Source of the DNA: Rhodoplanes sp046000175
GTDB taxonomy: Bacteria; Pseudomonadota; Alphaproteobacteria; Rhizobiales; Xanthobacteraceae
Length of the DNA: 64,000 nucleotides
Reading direction: 5' to 3'
Assembly: GCF_046000175.1 (NCBI RefSeq)
Contig: NZ_JBEOMB010000082.1
Location: forward strand, 1 to 64,000
This document shows positions 1-7,709 of the stretch, one piece after another. Below the pieces are notes generated by a model. That model did no database searches, was not told the DNA's origin, and saw nothing but the letters and a program-made list of their open reading frames with translations. Made by a program: the position numbers and the translations under genes. Each line of letters begins with the position of its first letter. Positions within the stretch are counted from its first letter, which is position 1.

Positions 1-65
1 GGAGGCGCCCCCTCATCCGTCTCGCCTCTTCGAGGCGAGCCTCCTTCTCCCCGCGTGCGGGGAGA
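1..65. repeat. Intergenic inverted repeat, family 4 (CTCCTTCTCCCCGC type), partial
   Basis: The left edge contains a palindrome built on CTCCCCGC/GCGGGGAG arms, overlapping the end of livM. A longer copy of the same kind is at 36659-36829. These are typical high-GC intergenic repeats of this bacterial group. Confidence 0.6.
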
Positions 66-998
66 AGGAGCGCGGGCGCCGTGCTCCGTGACACTGAAGC
101 TGCCCAGCAGGCCCGCCACGCCTTTCGGCAGTCCGTACACCACCACGATGAAGACGAGCCCGAGCAGGATCGAGAAGTGGTTCGGAAAATGCGCGCCGAT
201 CAGGTCGAACAGCAGCACCAGCGGCACGGCGCCGAGCAGCGGGCCGTAGAGCACGCCGGCGCCGCCGAGCAGCGCCATCACGACGACCTGGAACGAGACG
301 AGCGGGTTGAACGCGATCGCCGGGTCGATATAGGTCCAGCGCGGCGCCATCACGGCGCCCGTGACGGTGATGAACACCGACGAGACCGCGAACAGCATCA
401 GCTTCGCTCGCGTCGTGTCGATGCCGCAGTGGCGTGCCACCGTCTCGTCCTCGCCGATCACCTTCAGGGCGAGCCCGAGCCGCGAGCGGCCGATCAGCCA
501 GCCGACCAGGAAAACCGCGACGGCGAGCCCGAACAGTTGCCAGAAGATTCCGGCCTGGGTCACGTCGAGGAACACGTAGCGACCGACCGAGCGGCCGATG
601 TTCACCTCGTACCAGGTGACCAGCTGACGGATCAGCTCGGCGAGCCCGAAGCTGAACACGACGAAGTAGATGCCGCTGAGCCGCAGTGTCGAGAGACCGA
701 CCACCAGGGCGACGACGAGGCCGATGGCGGCGGCGACGAGAAGCACCAGAGGCCAGGGCAGGGCTTCGCCCAGCACCGCGACCGTGTAGGCGCCGATGCC
801 GAAGAACGCGACGGTGGCGAGCGAGACGTAGCCGGTCGGCCCGGAGAACAGCGCCCAGGCGGTGGCGAGCACGATGTAGCTCGTGACCGCGATGGCGAGC
901 GCGACGTGATAGTCGGAGCCGAAGACCGCCACCAATGCGAGCGCGGCGAGCGTGGCGCCGACCAGCACGGCGGGTCCGTAGCGGAACAGCCGGCTCAT
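1..998 (-). CDS. livM: Branched-chain amino acid type ABC transporter permease LivM, C-terminal end outside window
   Basis: Inner-membrane permease of an ABC importer of the hydrophobic/branched-chain amino acid family. The minus strand from the ATG at 998 reads as a strongly hydrophobic multi-helix protein with the LivM layout. The start overlaps the stop of the upstream livH by four bases (ATGA), showing translational coupling. The frame stays open through the GC-rich inverted repeat at the left edge (about 1-65), so the stop lies outside the window; the last 20 or so visible codons look like read-through of that repeat rather than conserved protein. It works with LivH and the binding protein encoded just upstream; the ATPases of this system are not in the window. 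Substrate unknown. Confidence 0.85.
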   Translation of the reverse strand, partial: MSRLFRYGPAVLVGATLAALALVAVFGSDYHVALAIAVTSYIVLATAWALFSGPTGYVSLATVAFFGIGAYTVAVLGEALPWPLVLLVAAAIGLVVALVVGLSTLRLSGIYFVVFSFGLAELIRQLVTWYEVNIGRSVGRYVFLDVTQAGIFWQLFGLAVAVFLVGWLIGRSRLGLALKVIGEDETVARHCGIDTTRAKLMLFAVSSVFITVTGAVMAPRWTYIDPAIAFNPLVSFQVVVMALLGGAGVLYGPLLGAVPLVLLFDLIGAHFPNHFSILLGLVFIVVVYGLPKGVAGLLGSFSVTEHGARAPSPRTRGEGGSPRRGETDEGAP

Positions 999-1870
999 CG
1001 GGCGACCTTTCCGAACAGGCCGGTCGGCCGCACCAGCAGCACGGCGAGGAACAGGGCGTAGTTCGCCGCGAGCGTCAGCCCGGGGTCGACGAGGCGCGCG
1101 ACCGCCGTCTCGATCAGGCCGAGCAGCAGGCCGGCGGCGAGCGCGCCCAGGAGGTTTCCGACCCCGCCCATGATCACGACGATCAGCGCCTTCATGGTGA
1201 AGAGCACGCCCATGGCCGCGTTGAAGGTGAGGAACATCGACACCAGCACGCCGCCGGCCGCGCAAAGCGCGCCGCCCGCAGCGAAGGCGAGCGCCGCGAT
1301 CCTGTCCACGTCGATGGCGACCAGACGGGCCGCGGTCGGATCGACGGCGACGGCACGGATCGCCGTGCCGGTGCGGGTGCGGGTCAGCAGCAGATAGAGG
1401 CCGATCGCGAGCACGGCGGCGAAGCCGAGCGCCACGAGCCGGTTCACCGCGACGGTCGCGCCGAAGAGCGACACCGGCGTCGAGAGGAACGCATAACCGT
1501 AGTACTGGCCGCCGAAGATCACGAAGGCGATCCCCTGCAGCACGAACAGGAGCCCGAAGGTGGCGAGGATCGAGTCGGTCTCCAGCGCCGCGCGGGTCTT
1601 GGCCCGCCGCACCAGCGGCACCAGCATGACGCGGTAGACCAGCCAGTTCGCCGCGAAGGCGAGCGGCAGCACGACGACGAGCCCGACGAGCGGCACGATC
1701 GCGGCGCCCGTGAACAGCACATAGGCGAGGAACGCGGCCGCCACCATCACCTCCCCATAGGCGAGGTTGAGGATGCGGGCGACGCCGTATTGCAGCGTCA
1801 GCCCCATCGCGACGAGCGCATACATGCCGCCGAGGATCAGACCCGACAGGAGGATGTCGACGAGGAGCAC
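995..1870 (-). CDS. livH: Branched-chain amino acid type ABC transporter permease LivH
   Basis: 291-residue inner-membrane permease, full length for LivH (about 290-310). The N-terminus has the family signature SGLILGGMYALVAMGLTL followed by a segment ending in ILNLAYGE. The middle contains the EAA-like cytoplasmic loop near TRTGTAIRAVA, where LivG/LivF dock in this family. The C-terminus ends in VRPTGLFG, the usual LivH tail. It overlaps livM by ATGA and is preceded, across an inverted repeat, by a binding-protein gene on the same strand, so the three probably form one uptake system. No ATPase gene is visible here; it may lie left of the window. Confidence 0.93.
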   Translation of the reverse strand: MLLVDILLSGLILGGMYALVAMGLTLQYGVARILNLAYGEVMVAAAFLAYVLFTGAAIVPLVGLVVVLPLAFAANWLVYRVMLVPLVRRAKTRAALETDSILATFGLLFVLQGIAFVIFGGQYYGYAFLSTPVSLFGATVAVNRLVALGFAAVLAIGLYLLLTRTRTGTAIRAVAVDPTAARLVAIDVDRIAALAFAAGGALCAAGGVLVSMFLTFNAAMGVLFTMKALIVVIMGGVGNLLGALAAGLLLGLIETAVARLVDPGLTLAANYALFLAVLLVRPTGLFGKVAR

Positions 1871-1906
1871 GGGATACGTCCGGCGAATGACCGAGGAAAT
1901 TCCGCC

Positions 1907-2006
1907 CTCATCCTGAGGAGCGGACCGAGGTCCGCGTCTCGAAGGATGGGGGCGGCCTCATGGTTCGAGACGCGCTCCTGCGGAGCGCTCCTCACCATGA
2001 GGAGCG
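1907..2006. repeat. Intergenic inverted repeat, family 3
   Basis: A CTCATCCTGAGGAGC arm at 1907 pairs imperfectly with GCTCCTCACCATGAGG near 2005, with inner arms around CGAGGTCCGCGTCTCG. It lies between the binding-protein gene and livH and could act as a transcript-stabilising or attenuating hairpin between the strongly and weakly expressed parts of the operon. That role is inference. Confidence 0.75.
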
Positions 2007-2037
2007 ATGCTGTCTGTCCGGAATGACTGGGGGAACG

Positions 2038-3243
2038 CTACGGCCCCCAGGCGGGCTTGGGCACGATCGCGGCGCGGGCGCCGTCCTTCTTCGTCGGCGC
2101 GATGCCGTAGAACTCGCCGCCCTGCCACTGGCCGACCGCCCAGACGTCCTTCAGCAATCCACCCTCGAGCTTCACCTTGCCGATGATGGTCTCGAAGGTG
2201 CCGTTCTGCAGCTCCTTGATCACCGCGGCGCGGTCGAGGCCGACGCGCTCGATCGCCTGCTGCAGCGCCTGCAGGCTGGCGAAGGTGATCGGGTTCGCCC
2301 AGCGGTCCGGCTCGCGGCCGACGCCGGCCTTGTGGCGCTCCAGATAGTCCTTCAGGAGCGGGGAGTCGGCGTTCCACCCGCCGATGCCCATCACGCCGTC
2401 GGCGTTGCCGCCGAAGCGCTGCTTGAACAGCGGGAACGCCGTGCCGACGCCGGTGAAGAACACCTTGGGATTGAAGCCGAGGACCTTGGCTGCGTCGGTG
2501 ACGGCCAGCGTGTCGGACGGATAGCTGAACGAGACGAACACGTCCGGGCTCGTCGCCATCGCGTCCTTCAGCATCGGCTGCATGTCCTGCGTGCCGGCCG
2601 GATAGGACTTGTCGTAGGCGAGCTTGAAGCCGGCCTTGGCGAAGGCGTCGCGGGCCGCCGTCGACAGCTCGATGCCGAACTGGTCGGAGACCGCGATCAT
2701 CGCGACCGTCGGCCCGATCTCGCCCTTGTCGCGGAGACTTTTCAGCAGTGCCACCATCTCGACCGAGATGTCGGAGGGCAGGCCGAGCCAGAACGAGGCG
2801 TTGGGCCAGCGCTTGGCCAGCTCGGGCGCCCGGTTGGTGTTGGTCGTCACCGCGAGATGCGGATAGCCGAGCCGGTTGAGGATCGGCCCGACCGCGAGGT
2901 TTTGGCCGGTGCCCCATGGCGGCAGGATGAAATCGACCTTGTCCTGGCTGGCCAGCCGCTCGATCGCCTTGATGGCCTCCTCGGAGTTGGAGCGGTCGTC
3001 GTACTCGATCACCTCGATCGGCACGCGCTTGTCGCCGATCTTGAGGCCGCCGGCGGCGTTCACCTCCTTCACCCAGAGCTGGTAGACCGGCAGGGTCGTG
3101 ATGCTGGCGCCGCCCGTGAACGGGCCGGTCTTCGAGATCGCGTAACCGATCTTGACCTTGTCGGGCGCGGCCTGCGCCAAAGCTTCGGCGCCGAGTGCAA
3201 ACAGTCCGAGCGCGGCGGCGAGCGCCGCAGACACACGTCGCAT
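2038..3243 (-). CDS. ABC transporter periplasmic substrate-binding protein (LivK-like)
   Basis: 401-residue periplasmic binding protein of the type I (Leu/Ile/Val-BP) fold. A cleavable signal peptide covers residues 1 to about 24 (hydrophobic alanine-rich stretch ending ALA-QA), followed by DKVKIGYAISKTGPFTGGAS, the usual first strand and ligand-binding loop. I chose the ATG at 3243 because GGGAGGAG lies just upstream and the signal peptide begins there; a longer open frame upstream is non-coding. It heads the livH-livM unit and so delivers the ligand to those permeases. The divergent neighbour is an AraC regulator resembling aromatic-acid regulators, so an aromatic or amide ligand is possible, but the ligand cannot be read from sequence. 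Confidence 0.92.
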   Translation of the reverse strand: MRRVSAALAAALGLFALGAEALAQAAPDKVKIGYAISKTGPFTGGASITTLPVYQLWVKEVNAAGGLKIGDKRVPIEVIEYDDRSNSEEAIKAIERLASQDKVDFILPPWGTGQNLAVGPILNRLGYPHLAVTTNTNRAPELAKRWPNASFWLGLPSDISVEMVALLKSLRDKGEIGPTVAMIAVSDQFGIELSTAARDAFAKAGFKLAYDKSYPAGTQDMQPMLKDAMATSPDVFVSFSYPSDTLAVTDAAKVLGFNPKVFFTGVGTAFPLFKQRFGGNADGVMGIGGWNADSPLLKDYLERHKAGVGREPDRWANPITFASLQALQQAIERVGLDRAAVIKELQNGTFETIIGKVKLEGGLLKDVWAVGQWQGGEFYGIAPTKKDGARAAIVPKPAWGP

Positions 3244-3628
3244 GGTCTCCTCCCTTCGTGGCGGCCCGACTGACGCGGACCTGCGACGAGCGACGGCGGG
3301 GCCGGCGCTCGCATCCGACGAGAAGGGGGACATCCAGGGCCACGGGCACGCGGCGGAATGACGCCGCGCGGGTCCGAACGACCCTCGGCGGCCCGGCGGG
3401 CCGACACGGGGCGCCACCGCGGCGCGGCGCGAGCCGGTCGTGCCTGCGGCCGGGCGGCCGCCTCCCTGGATGTCCCATTCCCGCCCGGCGCCGCTTTGTT
3501 GTTCGGGGGTGCAGCGTCCGGTGAAGCGAAGTTGACCCGAATGCGCGTCCGGGATGAATATCCTTTTCTGGCCCTTTATTGACGATAATCCGGCGTTCTG
3601 GACGCCCGGCCATCGGAATTGGCACATC
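3244..3628. other. Divergent intergenic region between binding-protein gene and araC-type gene
   Basis: No convincing gene. It holds the ribosome binding site of the binding-protein gene at its left end, and promoters for both divergent transcripts are expected here. A possible upstream in-frame ATG for the AraC gene lies at 3554. I see no clear dyad that I could assign to the AraC protein. Confidence 0.4.
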
Positions 3629-4579
3629 ATGGGAGAGAAGTGGATCGAGTCCGGCTCCTCCGGCGTTCACGGGCCGTCGCTGCTGGCGGGCTCGGTGGCG
3701 GCCCGGAAGGTCGCCCTGCAGGCGATCCGCCCGGCCCTCACCGGGCGGGACTGGTCGCTCGGGCGCGGCGCCGCCGGGCGCCTCTCCCACGCCATCCTGG
3801 TGACGACCGGGCAGGGGCACCTGGTCGGCCCCGAGCCGCCGCTCGTGGTCTCCGGCCCGGCACTCGTGTGGGTGCCGCCGCGTGCCGCCGAGCGGCTGCA
3901 CCTCGAAGCCGGGGCGAGCGGCTGGCTGCTCGCCATCGCCGACGATCTCCTCGCCTCGACGATCAGCGGCAACGTCGAGTCCGCCGTGCTGGCGACGATC
4001 GCCGGGCGGCTGCTCGCCGTGCCGGTCGGCTCGCCCGAGGCGCTCGCCGACCTCTCCCATGCGTTCGCGGCGATCGAGCGCGAGCTCGCCGGCGCGACCC
4101 GCGGCGCCTGGACGGCGGTGACGGCGCATGTCGCGCTGGTCATGGTCGGGCTGTGGCGGGCGTCCGGGATCGAGGCGGCGGCCGGGCGCTCCGGCGGTCC
4201 GGCCGCTTCGATCCTCCAGCGCTTCCGCCACCTGGTCGAACTGCACTTCCGCGAGCACTGGCGCATCCCGCGCTACGCCGAGGCGCTCGCCGTCTCGCCC
4301 GACCGGCTGCACGCGATCTGCCTGCGCGAACTCGGCCGCGCGCCGCTCGCTTTGGTGCACGAGCGGCTCGCCCGCGAGGCGATGTTGCTGCTGGAGCGCT
4401 CGATGCTGACGGTCGAGCAGGTGTCGGCGCATCTCGGGTTCAAGGACCCGGCCCATTTCAATCGCTTCTTCAAGGCCAATGCCGGCCTGCCGCCCGGCGC
4501 CTTCCGGCGCGAGATGGCGCGCGCCGCCGCGAACCGCACGCCCCCGCCGGCGCGCCACTCCTACGCCGACTGGCCGTGA
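3629..4579 (+). CDS. AraC family transcriptional regulator
   Basis: 316 residues from the ATG at 3629; an in-frame ATG at 3554 would add 25 residues with no family character, so I prefer 3629. The N-terminal two thirds is a cupin-like ligand-sensing domain. The C-terminal 100 residues are a typical double helix-turn-helix AraC domain: RYAEALAVSPDRLHAICLRE for the first helix pair and VEQVSAHLGFKDPAHFNRFF for the second, ending GLPPGAFR. The layout resembles PobR/HpaA-type activators of aromatic catabolism. Divergent placement from the binding-protein gene suggests control of that uptake system; this is inference. Confidence 0.88.
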   Translation: MGEKWIESGSSGVHGPSLLAGSVAARKVALQAIRPALTGRDWSLGRGAAGRLSHAILVTTGQGHLVGPEPPLVVSGPALVWVPPRAAERLHLEAGASGWLLAIADDLLASTISGNVESAVLATIAGRLLAVPVGSPEALADLSHAFAAIERELAGATRGAWTAVTAHVALVMVGLWRASGIEAAAGRSGGPAASILQRFRHLVELHFREHWRIPRYAEALAVSPDRLHAICLRELGRAPLALVHERLAREAMLLLERSMLTVEQVSAHLGFKDPAHFNRFFKANAGLPPGAFRREMARAAANRTPPPARHSYADWP

Positions 4580-4711
4580 GCGCGCCGGGCCGCGCCGCGT
4601 GCGGGGCAGTTTCACGACCGGGAACAGCAAACGCGTGGCGGCGTTGAGTGTCGGCCCGCCCGGGCGCGCCTGCCCGACGGCCGCGCGTCCCCGTCAGCAC
4701 CGGATGTCCGC

Positions 4712-6499
4712 ATGACCCTTCCGCAAGGGCTCGCCTTCGCGATCGTCGGCACCATGATGCTGCTGTTCGTGTGGGGGCGGCTCCGCTACGACCTCGTCGC
4801 CGCGCTCGCCCTCGTTGCTGCCGTGGTGGCCGGCATCGTGCCGCCTGAGAAGGCCTTCTCGGGCTTTTCCGACGACGTCGTGATCATCGTCGCGACGGCG
4901 CTCCTGATGTCGGCCGCGGTCGCGAAATCTGGTGTCATGGAGGAGGTGGTGCGGCCGCTCGGGCCGTGGCTGACGACGCCGCGCCGCCAGGTTTTCGCGC
5001 TGGTCTTCGCCGTGATCGTGCTGTCGACCTTCATCAAGAACGTCGGCGCGCTGGCGATCCTGATGCCGGTCGCGTTCCAGCTCGCGCGCCGCACCGACAC
5101 GCCGCCGTCCTGGCTCCTGATGCCGCTCGCTTTCGGCTCGCTGATCGGCGGCCTGATCACGCTGGTCGGCACCTCGCCCAACGTGATCGTGGCGCGGCTG
5201 CGCGCCGACCTCGTCGGCGAGCCGTTCCGCATGTTCGACTACGCGCCGGTCGGCCTCACGGTCGCGGCCGTCGGCCTCGTCTATCTCGCCTTCGCCTACC
5301 GTCTGCTGCCCCGCGACCGCCAGGGCGGCGCCTCGCTCGACGCCGCCATCAACATCGAGAACTATGTGGTCGAGGCGCAGGTGCCCAAGGGCTCGCCGCT
5401 GATCGGCGAGCGCGTCACCGCGGTCGGCGACCTCGACGAGGGCGTGAGCAAGGTGACGACCGTGGTGCGCGACGAGGTGCGCCACAAGTCGGCCCATGGC
5501 GGTCTGCGGGTGCGCGAGGGCGACATCCTGCTGATCGAGGGCGAGCCGGAATCGCTCGAGCGCGCCGTGGTGCGGGCCGGGCTCCAGCTCGCCGGCCAGC
5601 GCGACGGCGAGGAGCCGGCCGTCGAGGGCGACGCCGACGAGGTCGGCACCGTCGAGGCGGTGGTGACGGGCTGGTCGCGGCTCGTCGCCGAGACGCACGA
5701 GAGCGCCGGGCTGTGCGACCGCTTCGGCCTCAATCTGATCGCCCTCAGCCGGTCCGGCGAGCGCATCACCCAGCGGCTGCGCGCCGTGCGGTTCCGGCCC
5801 GGTGACGTGGTCGTGCTGCAGGGGCATCTCGACCGCATCCCGGACGCCCTGAAGACGCTCGGCCTGCTGCCGCTCGCCGAGCGCGAGCTCGAGCTCGGGC
5901 GGGGCCGGCGCCGCTGGATCCCGGTCGCCATTCTCGCCGCCTCGGTCGCGACGATCGTCTCCGGGCTCTTGCCCGTGGCGGTCGCCTTCTTCACCGCCGC
6001 CGTGGCGTTGGTGCTCACCCGCGCGCTGGCGTTGCGCGAGGCCTACGAGGCGATCGAGTGGCCGATCGTCGTGCTGCTCGGCGCTCTGATCCCGGTCAGC
6101 GAGGCCGTGCAGACCACCGGCGCCACCGAGCTCGTCGCCGCGTGGCTGTCGGTCGCGACCGACGCGCTGCCGGCGATCGGGGCGCTCGCCCTGATCATGG
6201 TCGCCGCCATGGCGGTGACGCCGTTCCTCAACAACGCCGCGACCGTGCTGGTGATGGCGCCGATCGCCGCGAGCCTCGCCGGCAAGCTCGGGCTGCGCCC
6301 CGACCCGTTCCTGATGGCGGTCGCGGTGGGGGCGGCCTGCGACTTCCTCACGCCGTTCGGCCACCAGTCCAACACGCTGGTGATGGGTCCGGGCGGCTAC
6401 CGGTTCGGCGACTACTGGAAGCTCGGCCTGCCGCTGTCGGTGCTGGTCGTCCTGGTCGCCGTGCCGGCGATCGCCGTGTTCTGGCCGTTGGCGCGATAG
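4712..6499 (+). CDS. SLC13-type permease with central TrkA-C (RCK-C) domains
   Basis: 595-residue inner-membrane anion carrier of the DASS/SLC13 group. About five helices occupy the first 200 residues, including the SFIKNVGALAILMPVA-like motif (residues 108-123) and a re-entrant GTSPNVIVARLR segment (about 169-180). The middle, roughly residues 210-385, is hydrophilic and contains two TrkA-C/RCK-C-like modules (each with a GDxxLxxG or PGDVVVLQG strand). The C-terminal 200 residues are again helices, with NNAATVLVMAPIA and DFLTPFGHQSNTLVMGPGGY motifs matching the second half of the fold. Substrates in this subfamily include sulfate, dicarboxylates and citrate; which applies is not decidable. 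It stands alone between convergent or divergent neighbours. Confidence 0.9.
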   Translation: MTLPQGLAFAIVGTMMLLFVWGRLRYDLVAALALVAAVVAGIVPPEKAFSGFSDDVVIIVATALLMSAAVAKSGVMEEVVRPLGPWLTTPRRQVFALVFAVIVLSTFIKNVGALAILMPVAFQLARRTDTPPSWLLMPLAFGSLIGGLITLVGTSPNVIVARLRADLVGEPFRMFDYAPVGLTVAAVGLVYLAFAYRLLPRDRQGGASLDAAINIENYVVEAQVPKGSPLIGERVTAVGDLDEGVSKVTTVVRDEVRHKSAHGGLRVREGDILLIEGEPESLERAVVRAGLQLAGQRDGEEPAVEGDADEVGTVEAVVTGWSRLVAETHESAGLCDRFGLNLIALSRSGERITQRLRAVRFRPGDVVVLQGHLDRIPDALKTLGLLPLAERELELGRGRRRWIPVAILAASVATIVSGLLPVAVAFFTAAVALVLTRALALREAYEAIEWPIVVLLGALIPVSEAVQTTGATELVAAWLSVATDALPAIGALALIMVAAMAVTPFLNNAATVLVMAPIAASLAGKLGLRPDPFLMAVAVGAACDFLTPFGHQSNTLVMGPGGYRFGDYWKLGLPLSVLVVLVAVPAIAVFWPLAR

Positions 6500-6506
6500 C
6501 GACGGA

Positions 6507-6664
6507 CCTCGTGTCCCGGGCGGAGGGGCATCACGACGCTGCGTCGTGATGCGCCGGAGACCCGGGACCCAGGCGGCGGATCGGCGAGCACGGGCGCGGA
6601 AACTAGGCCCCGGCTCACGACGCACCGGACCGGAGGTCCGGTGCGTCGCGTCCGGGGCACGAGG
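6507..6664. repeat. Intergenic inverted repeat, family 2 (GTGTCCCGGG / CCGGGGCAC)
   Basis: A CCTCGTGTCCCGGG arm at the left and CGTCCGGGGCACGAGG at the right enclose several smaller hairpins, such as the GCATCACGACG/CGTCGTGATGC stem near 6528-6552. Copies occur at 15255, 19261, 27694 and 32390. It separates the convergent SLC13 and cbbR genes and probably serves as a bidirectional terminator-like structure. Confidence 0.8.
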
Positions 6665-6666
6665 CT

Positions 6667-7587
6667 TCAACGCTTCTTCGGCACCGCCGGCAGGAACGTG
6701 CCGCCCTCCTTGGCCAAAAACGCCCGCAGCGCCTGGGCGGCGGGGAGCAGGCGGCGGGATTCGAGGCGCACGACGAACCAGGCGCGCTCGAGCGGCAGGC
6801 CCTCGACGTCCAGGACCTTGAGGCGGCCGTCGGCGAGCTCGGCCGCGATCGTGTGGGCCGAGATGAAGGCGAGGCCGAGCCCCGCCATCACGGCCTGCTT
6901 GATGGTCTCGTTGGAGCCGATCTCCATGCCGATCGAAGGCGCCAGCCCCGCCTTGGTGAAGAAGCTCTCCATCAGGGTGCGGGTGCCGGAGCCGGGCTCG
7001 CGCACCAGGAAGGTCTCGCCGGCCAGCGCCTGCGGGGTCAGGCGGCGCTTCCTCGCGAGGGGATGATCGGGCGGCGCGACGACGACATGCGGATGCGCGC
7101 CTATGCGGTCGCTCTCGATCGCGATGCCCTCCGGCGGGCGCCCCATCACGCAGACGTCGAACAGCCCGGTTTCGAACTGGGCGACGATGTCGCGCCGGTT
7201 GCCGACGACGAGCTGCAGCTCGACCTTCGGGTGCTTCCTGGCGAAGGCGGCGAGCATGCGGGGCGCGAAGTACTTCGCGGTCGAGACGACGCCGACCGTC
7301 ACCCGCCCGGCGTCGAGCGACTTCAGCGAGACGAGCGCCTCGCGGCACTCGGCGAGCGCCGCCTCCACCTTTCGCGCGGCGAGCAGCAGCTCCTGGCCGG
7401 CCGCCGTCGGGGTGAGGCCGCGGCCGTCGCGGTCGAACAGCGGAAGGCCGATCTCCTCCTCGAGCTGGCGCATCTGCATGGTCACGGCCGGCGGCGTGAC
7501 GTGGTTCGCCTCCGCCGCCGCCGCGAAGCTGCCGAGCCTGGCGGCGCTGTCGATCAGGCGGAGATGCTTGAGCGTGATGTTGCGCAT
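6667..7587 (-). CDS. cbbR: LysR-type regulator of the Calvin cycle operon, CbbR
   Basis: 306-residue LysR family regulator. The winged helix-turn-helix is at residues 4-62 (LKHLRLIDSAARLGSFAAAA ... LPLFDRDGRGLTPTAAG). The rest is the periplasmic-binding-protein-like effector domain, which in CbbR proteins senses metabolites such as NADPH, ATP or RuBP. It contains motifs diagnostic of CbbR, such as STAKYFAPRMLAAF and VREPGSGTRTLMESFF. It is divergent from cbbL with a 122-bp gap holding two tandem TTA-N8-TGA sites, the classic arrangement for CbbR activating the cbb operon and repressing itself. Confidence 0.96.
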   Translation of the reverse strand: MRNITLKHLRLIDSAARLGSFAAAAEANHVTPPAVTMQMRQLEEEIGLPLFDRDGRGLTPTAAGQELLLAARKVEAALAECREALVSLKSLDAGRVTVGVVSTAKYFAPRMLAAFARKHPKVELQLVVGNRRDIVAQFETGLFDVCVMGRPPEGIAIESDRIGAHPHVVVAPPDHPLARKRRLTPQALAGETFLVREPGSGTRTLMESFFTKAGLAPSIGMEIGSNETIKQAVMAGLGLAFISAHTIAAELADGRLKVLDVEGLPLERAWFVVRLESRRLLPAAQALRAFLAKEGGTFLPAVPKKR

Positions 7588-7611
7588 GGAGTCGCCTGAA
7601 CGTCGCTTCGG

Positions 7612-7626
7612 TTAAGCATGGCTGAA
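7612..7626. promoter_or_regulatory. Putative CbbR operator 1 (TTA-N8-TGA dyad)
   Basis: TTAAGC-ATG-GCTGAA forms an imperfect dyad with one mismatch between arms. It contains TTA-N8-TGA and a T-N11-A core, the generic LysR half-site pattern and close to the TNA-N7/8-TNA consensus known for CbbR. It lies 25 bp upstream of the cbbR start and about 84 bp upstream of the cbbL start. Confidence 0.65.
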
Positions 7627-7642
7627 CGAGTGCTTCAGAACA

Positions 7643-7656
7643 TTAAAATATACTGA
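7643..7656. promoter_or_regulatory. Putative CbbR operator 2 (TTA-N8-TGA)
   Basis: TTAAAATATACTGA repeats the TTA-N8-TGA pattern of the first site exactly 31 bp downstream, about three helical turns, so both would face the same side of DNA. It is A+T rich against a GC-rich background and is 54 bp before the cbbL start, where the RNA polymerase site is expected. Confidence 0.6.
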
Positions 7657-7709
7657 TGCATTCGAAAATTGCAATGTCCGTCGCGAGGACAGCCGAGGAG
7701 CCCTTTTCG

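Noticed and set aside
1958..4630. Very long open frame on the minus strand (about 890 codons) over the binding-protein and AraC genes
   Set aside because: It is an arginine- and glycine-rich antisense frame, caused by high GC, overlapping two well-supported genes in other frames.
7656..7709. Upstream ATG for cbbL
   Set aside because: It overlaps the second CbbR site and has no ribosome binding site; GAGGAG fits the ATG at 7710.
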